DNA from: a bacterium
Lineage (GTDB): Bacteria; Hydrogenedentota; Hydrogenedentia; Hydrogenedentiales; SLHB01
Length of the DNA: 10,716 bases
Assembly: GCA_024231375.1 (NCBI GenBank)
Contig: JAAEQP010000062.1
Coordinates: 1-10,716 of the forward strand
Reading direction: 5' to 3'
Shown: piece by piece, positions 1-6,297 of the stretch
Numbering within the stretch: position 1 is the first letter of the stretch
Layout: every line of letters starts with the position of its first letter
Program-made: the position numbers and the translations under genes
The notes under the pieces: generated by a model
Database searches by the model: none
Seen by the model: only the letters and a program-made list of their open reading frames with translations
What the model was told of the DNA's origin: nothing

Positions 1-26
1 CATAGACGGATAGACAGGAATGCCGC

Positions 27-213
27 GCCCCTTCAGGGCACCGTCGGTGGGGACGCGGGGTCCCGGGGCGGCGCTTCGCTTGCCCCGGGCTGTTATGCGC
101 GCACCCTTCAGGTGCGGAAGACACGCTTGCGACCGCAGGTCTCCAACTCCCACGTGCGCGTGGGGCGCATGGGCGGCGCGCTCTCGCGCGCCCGGCTCTG
201 CGGAAGCAGAGCC
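27..213. repeat. Cluster of short perfect hairpins in intergenic DNA
   Basis: At least five stem-loops can be read directly. They are GCCC/GGGC at 27-39 with loop CTTCA; CCCGGGGC/GCCCCGGG at 62-89; CGCACC/GGTGCG at 100-116, again with loop CTTCA; GGCGCGC/GCGCGCC at 175-192 with loop TCTC; and GGCTCTGC/GCAGAGCC at 194-213 with a GGAA loop. Two of them share the same CTTCA loop and flanking GCGC-M-CC text, so they look like copies of one unit. Open frames across this stretch translate into arginine- and alanine-rich low-complexity protein with no recognisable domain and are not believed. The density suggests REP-like dispersed palindromes or decayed copies of them. Whether they are repeated elsewhere in the genome cannot be seen here. 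Confidence 0.6.
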
Positions 214-331
214 CTACCACGGTTCCGCTTCGTGTGGACGCTACCGCAGAATGCATCGCTGAGGACACAGAGGATCGCAGAGATCGGAGCCAATCAGGAG
301 ATTGGCGTTCCCAGCGAATTTGTCCGCTCCG

Positions 332-368
332 ATTCGTGCCCGTTCCCTCCCATTCGTGCGGATTCGTG
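332..368. repeat. ATTCGTG short direct repeats
   Basis: The heptamer ATTCGTG occurs three times in the same orientation, at 332-338, 352-358 and 362-368, so the start-to-start spacing is 20 and 10 bp. The copies sit just downstream of the stop codon of the minus-strand phosphoesterase gene (stop at 386-388). The 1-385 stretch is otherwise without a gene. The repeats are too short and irregular for a CRISPR array. They could be a slipped micro-repeat or part of a dispersed intergenic repeat family. Confidence 0.5.
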
Positions 369-385
369 GACGCTCTCCTCCTCCC

Positions 386-1393
386 CTATTCAAACGGGAG
401 CGAGAACTGCTGTTTCTTGTCGGTCTTGTACTTGCGGAGGAAGGGTGAGTAGGTCTTCACATCGATGCGGTTGGCTTCAGGATGGACCGTGAGGATGCGC
501 AGGTACCCTTCCCCGCCGTTGTGGTCGTGTTGGTAGTCGGCGAGCATGATGTGGACGGTGTTGCCGTGGTCGCCTTTGAGGGTGGTGGTGGCCTGGTCGG
601 CGATGTGGCCACACAACACAAGGCACACGTTCTTGTGTTTGCTGAAACACTTCTCCCACATCTCCTTGCCGCCGTTGCCGGGCATATGGTAGTGGGCCAT
701 GTCGTTGAAGGTCCCGTCGCCGCTGATGACGCAATGGGTCACGACAACGGCGCGGCGTTCGGCGTGCTTCGTCAACACCTCGTTGGCCCAAGTCAACACT
801 TCGTCGCGCGGTTTGAACTCGAGCGACAGGATGACGAACTCGATACCGCCTGCCTCGAACAGCAGGTAGTAGCTGTCGTTGCCGCCGTCGAAGTTGCCGC
901 CGTAGTTGAACAGCTTGTTCTCCTGAAACCGGCTCGGCGGAAACCACTTGTTGAGGTTTGTCACGCGGGACGTCTCAGATTTGGCGGCGTTCTGCCCCCA
1001 CCCCACGTCGTGGTTGCCCAGCGACAGGATGTAGGGCACCGTGCTGTCCAACATGGAGAAAGCCTTGTCGGCGATTTCCCATTCGGGGTCATAGTCTGTC
1101 TGGGTGATGTCGCCGACGTGGGCAACCATGGCGATGTTAAGATCGTCGGCGTTGTCGTTGATCCAGCGCGTCTGAGCATAGAAGTAGGCACGGAGATCGC
1201 CGTTGCCCCAATGCTCGGCGGAGTAGGCGTCACGGACGTCGGCGTAGCACTGGGTGTCGGGCACCAGGACCAGGGAGAATGGGCCCGCAGGTGCGGGATC
1301 GGCGAACGCGGGCGCGACAAACGCCACGGCGAGTAGAACCGTCAATACTCCCAACACACGCAACCGGTTGAACGATGAACGACGAAACGACAT
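386..1393 (-). CDS. Secreted calcineurin-like metallophosphoesterase
   Basis: A 335-residue protein of the calcineurin-like phosphoesterase superfamily, which uses two metal ions to hydrolyse phosphomono- or diesters. The metal-site motifs are visible in order: D46-T-Q near the N terminus, G94-D95 (HVGDITQ), G126-N-H-D129, H220 (VVVTHC) and G262-H263 (CGHIAD). Residues 1-31 form a signal peptide: RR-containing basic start, hydrophobic 13-30, AFA before D32. The enzyme therefore acts outside the cytoplasm. The start at 1393 is chosen because AAGGGGAG (1399-1406) lies 5 nt upstream and the signal peptide begins there; an in-frame ATG 28 codons earlier has neither. The 'PDTQCY' opening is typical of a secreted subgroup often found in planctomycete-like genomes. 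The substrate cannot be inferred. The gene stands alone: nothing is co-oriented with it in the window, and no clear hairpin terminator follows its stop. Confidence 0.9.
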   Translation of the reverse strand: MSFRRSSFNRLRVLGVLTVLLAVAFVAPAFADPAPAGPFSLVLVPDTQCYADVRDAYSAEHWGNGDLRAYFYAQTRWINDNADDLNIAMVAHVGDITQTDYDPEWEIADKAFSMLDSTVPYILSLGNHDVGWGQNAAKSETSRVTNLNKWFPPSRFQENKLFNYGGNFDGGNDSYYLLFEAGGIEFVILSLEFKPRDEVLTWANEVLTKHAERRAVVVTHCVISGDGTFNDMAHYHMPGNGGKEMWEKCFSKHKNVCLVLCGHIADQATTTLKGDHGNTVHIMLADYQHDHNGGEGYLRILTVHPEANRIDVKTYSPFLRKYKTDKKQQFSLPFE

Positions 1394-1447
1394 GACGACT
1401 CCCCTTGTGTTGCTGGACTCGATGCGGCCTTTGGCCCACGTCCGGGG

Positions 1448-1476
1448 ATTATAGCTGAGGCTGGCACGTCGAACCA
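1448..1476 (-). promoter_or_regulatory. Promoter of the metallophosphoesterase gene
   Basis: Read on the minus strand, a perfect TATAAT -10 box lies at 1448-1453. The sequence 17 bp further upstream is TGGTTC (1471-1476), a poor match to a sigma70 -35. Transcription would begin near 1441 and leave a leader of about 48 nt before the ATG at 1393. The -10 is convincing, the -35 is not. The promoter lies only 10 bp outside the mobile element's target duplication. Confidence 0.5.
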
Positions 1477-1490
1477 CAACCAGGCCACTG

Positions 1491-1724
1491 GAGCTGTTGA
1501 AGAAGTCTTACCCCTCCGCCTCTAGCGTATGGCAATCTCAGGCGACCACACTGAGTAACAATGGAGGACTCCACGCCAACGTCATCCCGAGCGAAGTCGA
1601 GGGATCTCTTGCGGGTGAGCGCTCACCGATGAGAGATCCCTCGACTTCGCTCGGGATGACATGGTTGTGGTGTGCTTGTTCTTGGTTGGCAGTCCTCGGC
1701 ACTCCGGGACTTCTTCAACAGCTC
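1491..1724. mobile_element. MITE-like non-autonomous element with 17-bp TIRs
   Basis: The 234-bp element is bounded by perfect 17-bp terminal inverted repeats: GAGCTGTTGAAGAAGTC at 1491-1507 and its reverse complement at 1708-1724. Both ends are flanked by the direct repeat CACTG (1486-1490 and 1725-1729), which reads as a 5-bp target-site duplication. There is no transposase. The interior contains only a long cruciform (1581-1660) and an imperfect GAGGACT/AGTCCTC pair further out. Open frames inside it read through the palindrome and are not genes. The element must be moved by a transposase encoded elsewhere that recognises these ends. I cannot assign the insertion-sequence family from the ends alone. 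It separates the phosphoesterase promoter from the surface-protein promoter. Confidence 0.8.
1581..1660. repeat. 80-nt nested cruciform inside the MITE
   Basis: Two perfect 29-bp inverted arms (1581-1609 and 1632-1660) begin with GTCATCCCGAGCGAAGTCGA and enclose a 22-nt centre. That centre itself holds a perfect 14-bp palindrome, GGTGAGCGCTCACC (1614-1627). Only the 4-nt pieces TGCG and GATG remain unpaired. This arm sequence resembles a palindromic repeat that I recall as scattered through many environmental bacterial genomes, where its translation is often mis-annotated as small hypothetical proteins (for example peptides reading HPERSRG or RDPSTSLGM). As RNA it would fold into a very stable hairpin in either orientation and could stop or insulate transcription. 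Confidence 0.85.
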
Positions 1725-1734
1725 CACTGATGCG

Positions 1735-1763
1735 TTTACAATTTTGCGCATTTCGAGTAGAAT
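1735..1763 (+). promoter_or_regulatory. Sigma70-type promoter of the surface protein gene
   Basis: TTTACA (1735-1740) and TAGAAT (1758-1763) each match the sigma70 consensus at five of six positions and are separated by exactly 17 bp. Transcription should begin near 1770, leaving a leader of about 32 nt before the ATG at 1802. The -35 box begins 5 bp after the end of the MITE target duplication (1729), so upstream activator sites, if any, were displaced or replaced by the insertion. Confidence 0.7.
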
Positions 1764-1801
1764 TCTCCACTCATCCATTGGGGCTGAGCGGGGCGTCCAC
1801 C

Positions 1802-4800
1802 ATGGGGATTCAAAGAATGCATAGGAATGCCGATCGCGGATTGTGGAGCTGTGTGTCTGGACGGGGCCGGCGGGGGCTAGGATACGCCGCCGCACTTCTG
1901 TTGGGGGCGGCCATTCTCGGAGTGCTGGCATGGTCACCCGCGGAGCGATCCGAGGTAGAGGCGCTATCACCAGGGACGGACGCGTCGCGCGAGGCTGACA
2001 GTGCATCTGTCCGGCACGCGGCTGCGCCGGTGGAAGCAGAAGCCGCGACCATAGTTGCGTCCGACGCGCCGGTGACCTTCGCCGGGACGGGCAGCATCGT
2101 CACCCTGGACCTCTCCGCGGGCACCATCGCGGAATCGGGACGGGATTCCGTGCGCGTGGACGGCACGCGCGACGTGCGGCTCGATGTGGCCGGCGCGAAG
2201 GTCCGAGTCGTGGGCACGCGCGACGACGACGCGTTGACGTTTGCTGCGCGCGGCGCGGGCGTAGGTCTCCTCAGCATGAAGGGGCACGACACACGCTACC
2301 ATTTCACAAATCTCCCCGTGGACGCGCCGGACGGCGTCAGCCCTGTCACCGTCAACGCGGGCGCGGGCGATGACGTGCTGACGGTCAGCCTGAACGGAAC
2401 ACGCGAATCCGCGGGCTGGCTCACATACGACGGCGGCGACGACGACGACACGCTCGTCGTCACGGGCAGGCCGGGCACGCCCGTGGAGAACCTGACCTAC
2501 AACCCCGGCCCGGGTGACAAGGACGGCAGACTGATCTACGCCTGCGCGGACGCCTCGCCGTTGCTCGGGATTCAATTCCACAACCTGGAGCCGGTCATAG
2601 ACCTGGTGGTAGCCGGTACGTTGGTCGTGAACGCCACGAACGCCTCTAACGCGATCACCTACAGGCGAGGGGTGAACGACGTGTCGTACGGACTCGTGTC
2701 CGTTGATGGATTCGAGACGATCGAGTTCGCCAACAAATGGACGCTGATCTTGAACGCCTCTGACGGCGACGACCACGTTGTGCTGAACAACCCGATCGCG
2801 CCGGCGCAACTCCAGAACATCGTGGTCAACGGCGGCAACGGAACGGACACCCTTGACTCGACGGGCGAGAACAACAGGACCGTCACTCTCAACGGCGATG
2901 GCGGGAACGACGTGCTGATCGGTGGGGCTCTTCCGAATGACTTGGACGGCGGCGAGGGAGACGATGAAATCGTGTTGGGGGCCTTCACTGGAGACGCCAT
3001 CGGCGGGTCGGGATCGGACGTGGTGGTTGTCCAGGGCACGATGTTGGATGACACCATACACGTGTTTCAGCCAGACCTTCTTCCCAGGAGAATCGATGTC
3101 ACGGTAAACGGCGACAACGGCTTCGTTCGGTTGACCGATTGCGAGGGTGTGCGCGTCGACGCCGGGGACGGTGATGACGCCATCACGGTCGGAAACGACG
3201 ACACCTTCGATCCGGCGCACGTGATACCGATCCGGGTGATGGGCGGCGCGCCCGACGCGAGCGACGCCCTGATCGTCGAGGACCAGGGGTTGGGCGACGT
3301 GATCCTCCAGCGGCTGGGCGCTGACGGTCAGTCTGGTTCGGTGGCCATCTGGCCGAACGGAGGACCTACCAGCCTCATCGTCTACGAGGGGATCGAAGCT
3401 GTCGATGTCATGCCTATCGTTCCCAACACGGGCCAAACAGGAACCGACGCGGAGGGCCATTGGGTTGTGTTCCCATTCGACGACCTGGAGCCGAACGATA
3501 CTATCCCGAATGCCACGACCTTCAACGTAGGCGGCGAGTTCACGCGAAATCTGGCGATTGACGACGCCTACGATAACGACTACTTCCGCCTGATTCCGTC
3601 GCAAACGGGCATGATGACCATAGACATACTCTTCGCTGAGGTAGACACGCTGGGGAACGGCCGCCCCGGCCTGCCGGTTGACGGTGACGTGGAGCTTTTC
3701 CTCGTCGACGACACAGGCGAGGTCGTGGCCTCGTCCCTAAGTTACACTGACAACGAGAGCATTACGATTCCCGTGGTAGCGGGCGAGGAGTACTACGCCA
3801 GGGTCAAAGGCGACCTTAACGCCATCAACGCCTACACGCTGTCGGTGCGGAACGTGGCGGCGCCCGTTCCGACGTCGGTGACGCTGGATTCAGCCACCGA
3901 CACGGGCTACGACGCCGCGGATGGTGTGACGCAGATCCTGGTGCCGCGTGTCTTGGTGCAGGCAGACTTGAGCGCCTTCGACGCGGCGGGTGTCGCCATC
4001 CTCACGGCGGCGGAGGCGGAGGCGGGCACCTTGCCGGGCGTCGCCGTGTTCGTCACGGTGACCAACACCGTCACCGGTGTGAGTTGGGGTGGGTATGCGG
4101 ACGCCGTTGGGACGAGCCGGACGCTCTTCGACTACATCCCAACGAGCCCACTCACGGACGGCACCTACCTGGTGAGTGCGTCGATTCGGGTCTTCGATGC
4201 AAGCTTGGACGCAGGAGGCACGGTCATCGAACCGGTAGTGGACTCGACTACGCTATCAGCACCATTCCAACTTCTGGTTGACTCAACGGCGCCGGTGGGC
4301 GGCCCGGCCGACCTGTTGACGTCGAGCGACACAGGCGTGTTGGACGACGACGATGTGACCAACATGACCATGCCGGCGTTTCAAGGCACGGGCGAGCCGA
4401 ACGCGATGGTACGCATCTACGCCGACGGGTCCCAAGTGGGTAGCGGCGTTGTCGGGACGCTAGGCACGTGGGAGGTCACGGTGGAACCGTTGAGCGACGG
4501 GCAGTACGCCGTGGTGGCGGATTACGAGGACCTGGCGGGGAATATCAGCGCGCCGTCGGCTCCCCTCATCGTCGAGATCGACACGGAAGCGCCAAACACG
4601 CCGTACCTGGACCTGGTGACGGCGGACGACACGGGCGCGAGCGACATCGACAATGTGACGGATGTGGCGACGCCGCAACTGACGAGCGTGATCGCCGATG
4701 CCGACGGGCCGGATGGGCATCTGTTCCCTGACAACATCAACTACCGCGTGTACGACCGCTTCAGCGCCGAGCCCGAGACGTTGGTGGCCGGGGATGGGCC

Positions 4801-6124
4801 CCTGGGCGCCAACGGCGCCTTTACCGACGTTGTGGATCTGCGCCTGCTGCCGGAAGTGATCGGCGACGAAAACGACGGCGTCCACAACCTCAAACTCGAA
4901 GCCGAAGACCGGGCGGGCAATATCAGTCCGGACTTCATCCTGCAAATCGTACTGGACCAGGGCGGCTCGCCCTTCGACGGCAAATCCAAACTGGAGTACG
5001 GGCCGGTTCCGGTGGGGCCGTTCGTATCGGCGACGGACGGAATGTACAAGGGCCGGGTGCGCGTCACGTGGTCCGCGGTAGACACGGCGCAGGCGTATCG
5101 CGTGTTCAGGGGTACCCGGGAGGACTTCACCGATGCCGAATTCATCGGCGAGGTGACGGCCGACCTGTTCTTCGACGACTATAGCGCGGACGTGCGCAAG
5201 CTCAACGGATGCACCCCGAGTCTCGAAGCGGTGACCTACTTCTACCAGGTGTTCGCGGAGGACGGGTCGAAGGCGGCAACCCTGGTCGGCAGTGACACGG
5301 GCTACGTGCGGACCACTGAGCCCGCGGCCGAGTACGTGCTGCCGTCCGACACGACCCTGACGGGCTACCAGTTGATCGACGAGAACGGGGTGTTGTCGGC
5401 GCGCATCTGCGGGTTGTGCGCCTCGTTCACACCTGCCGACGTGTGGGCCATTGTGTATGCGGACACGACGCTGGACGCTGCCAATGTCAGCGTCGACGTC
5501 AACCCCGCGGCCTTCGGCAGCGACCTGTGGATCACGTACACGCCGAGCGTGTTGTGGCAGCCCGACGAGATCATCTACATGACCGTGGGCGCCACCGACG
5601 CGTCGGGCTGCACGTTCGGCCCGGTGACCTATGCGTTCATGGTCGTGACCGCGAAGTCGGCGGCCTACGGCGATCCGGTCGGTCAGCCCGGCGACGTCCT
5701 GCTTGCGGCTATCCCGCAGGAAGACATCCCGTCGCTTGCAGGAGGCACGGGCGAAGCCTATGTCATCCTGCCTGAAGAACCGTTCACAGACGCCCGGACC
5801 GTGTGGCTGCCCGTCCCGGACGGCGCGGACGCGCTGCAAGTCTACTACCTGCTGCGCGGGCCGGAAGAAGCCGAATGGGTTGCCGGCGAGGCCATGAAGA
5901 ACTGGATGGTGGGCGTGCCGGAATACGTGCAGTCGGGCGGCGTGGGATACATGGCCGTGCGTGTGACCCATGGAGGCGTGGTCCAACTTGGCCCGGTGAA
6001 CGCGCCTTCGGTCGCAAGCGCCAGCGTGGTGCCCGTCACGGCGCCCCAGATGGCGGACGTGCTGCTTGCCGGCGCGCTGCTGATCGGGTTGCTGGTGGCC
6101 GCACGACGATTCCGAAACGCATAG
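1802..6124 (+). CDS. Large surface protein with RTX-like, PPC, Ig-like and Fn3-like domains
   Basis: A 1440-residue envelope protein, probably adhesive or structural. After a basic start, residues 27-44 form a hydrophobic signal or anchor. Glycine/aspartate calcium-type repeats follow at about 184-222 (AGAGDDVL, GGDDDDTL), 341-393 (GGNGTDTL, GDGGNDVL, GGEGDDEI) and 452-463 (AGDGDDAI). A PPC-like beta domain covers about 562-686, opening LEPNDT. Ig-like repeats begin near 824 and 927, each with a D-T-G motif, and a fibronectin-III-like unit covers about 1082-1170 (VRVTWSAVDTAQAYRVFRG). The C terminus ends with a hydrophobic segment (about 1420-1434) and the basic tail ARRFRNA, like a sorting or membrane anchor, though no PEP or LPXTG motif is present. 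No catalytic domain is visible and no secretion system lies nearby. The start at 1802 suits the predicted promoter; 1817 is an alternative, and neither has a strong ribosome binding site. An earlier ATG at 1661 lies inside the mobile element, upstream of the promoter. Confidence 0.8.
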   Translation: MGIQRMHRNADRGLWSCVSGRGRRGLGYAAALLLGAAILGVLAWSPAERSEVEALSPGTDASREADSASVRHAAAPVEAEAATIVASDAPVTFAGTGSIVTLDLSAGTIAESGRDSVRVDGTRDVRLDVAGAKVRVVGTRDDDALTFAARGAGVGLLSMKGHDTRYHFTNLPVDAPDGVSPVTVNAGAGDDVLTVSLNGTRESAGWLTYDGGDDDDTLVVTGRPGTPVENLTYNPGPGDKDGRLIYACADASPLLGIQFHNLEPVIDLVVAGTLVVNATNASNAITYRRGVNDVSYGLVSVDGFETIEFANKWTLILNASDGDDHVVLNNPIAPAQLQNIVVNGGNGTDTLDSTGENNRTVTLNGDGGNDVLIGGALPNDLDGGEGDDEIVLGAFTGDAIGGSGSDVVVVQGTMLDDTIHVFQPDLLPRRIDVTVNGDNGFVRLTDCEGVRVDAGDGDDAITVGNDDTFDPAHVIPIRVMGGAPDASDALIVEDQGLGDVILQRLGADGQSGSVAIWPNGGPTSLIVYEGIEAVDVMPIVPNTGQTGTDAEGHWVVFPFDDLEPNDTIPNATTFNVGGEFTRNLAIDDAYDNDYFRLIPSQTGMMTIDILFAEVDTLGNGRPGLPVDGDVELFLVDDTGEVVASSLSYTDNESITIPVVAGEEYYARVKGDLNAINAYTLSVRNVAAPVPTSVTLDSATDTGYDAADGVTQILVPRVLVQADLSAFDAAGVAILTAAEAEAGTLPGVAVFVTVTNTVTGVSWGGYADAVGTSRTLFDYIPTSPLTDGTYLVSASIRVFDASLDAGGTVIEPVVDSTTLSAPFQLLVDSTAPVGGPADLLTSSDTGVLDDDDVTNMTMPAFQGTGEPNAMVRIYADGSQVGSGVVGTLGTWEVTVEPLSDGQYAVVADYEDLAGNISAPSAPLIVEIDTEAPNTPYLDLVTADDTGASDIDNVTDVATPQLTSVIADADGPDGHLFPDNINYRVYDRFSAEPETLVAGDGPLGANGAFTDVVDLRLLPEVIGDENDGVHNLKLEAEDRAGNISPDFILQIVLDQGGSPFDGKSKLEYGPVPVGPFVSATDGMYKGRVRVTWSAVDTAQAYRVFRGTREDFTDAEFIGEVTADLFFDDYSADVRKLNGCTPSLEAVTYFYQVFAEDGSKAATLVGSDTGYVRTTEPAAEYVLPSDTTLTGYQLIDENGVLSARICGLCASFTPADVWAIVYADTTLDAANVSVDVNPAAFGSDLWITYTPSVLWQPDEIIYMTVGATDASGCTFGPVTYAFMVVTAKSAAYGDPVGQPGDVLLAAIPQEDIPSLAGGTGEAYVILPEEPFTDARTVWLPVPDGADALQVYYLLRGPEEAEWVAGEAMKNWMVGVPEYVQSGGVGYMAVRVTHGGVVQLGPVNAPSVASASVVPVTAPQMADVLLAGALLIGLLVAARRFRNA

Positions 6125-6156
6125 CACAGCGTTTCGAAGAACCGATACGAGACCTC

Positions 6157-6190
6157 GGGGAGCCTGTCCAGATGCATGGACAGGCTCCCC
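6157..6190 (+). terminator. Hairpin terminator after the surface protein gene
   Basis: A perfect 14-bp stem (GGGGAGCCTGTCCA at 6157-6170 pairing with 6177-6190) with the 6-nt loop GATGCA sits 33 nt after the stop codon. The following bases are TCTTCTGTAG, pyrimidine-rich but not a clean U-tract, so termination efficiency is uncertain. It separates the surface protein unit from the MscS gene, which has its own promoter. Confidence 0.7.
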
Positions 6191-6229
6191 TCTTCTGTAG
6201 GGGACCGGGCATCCTCACGTTACGCCAGT

Positions 6230-6258
6230 TTGCGCGATTGCGGCACATCCAATAGAAT
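6230..6258 (+). promoter_or_regulatory. Likely promoter of the MscS-family gene
   Basis: TAGAAT (6253-6258) matches the -10 consensus at five of six positions. TTGCGC (6230-6235), 17 bp upstream, matches only the TTG of the -35. The same TAGAAT hexamer and 17-bp spacing are seen in the surface protein promoter. Transcription from about 6265 would give a 33-nt leader carrying the GGGGAG ribosome binding site at 6287-6292. Confidence 0.5.
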
Positions 6259-6297
6259 GAGGCCCGGTTGGGAACTTGCACGCAACGGGGAGAATCC

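Noticed and set aside
332..368. Possible CRISPR array from the ATTCGTG repeats
   Set aside because: Repeat unit is only 7 bp, spacers are 3 and 13 bp, and no cas gene is present.
482..1336. A 284-residue plus-strand frame opposite the metallophosphoesterase
   Set aside because: Valine-rich antisense translation. The minus strand carries all the metal-binding motifs in order plus a signal peptide.
1497..1770. Small frames through the cruciform, on both strands
   Set aside because: They translate the palindrome itself (peptides such as RDPSTSLGM and HPERSRG), which recur as spurious hypothetical proteins in databases because the DNA repeat is dispersed.
2351..3197. Type I secretion substrate (RTX toxin)
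   Set aside because: The Gly/Asp repeats are few and degenerate, the protein has an N-terminal membrane segment, and no type I secretion genes, toxin or protease domain are in the window.
1967..6127. Two long minus-strand open frames (about 545 and 555 residues) opposite the surface protein gene
   Set aside because: They are antisense shadows of a GC-rich gene, Arg/His/Val-rich with no recognisable domains, no ribosome binding site and no hydrophobic core. The plus-strand frame shows clear domains.
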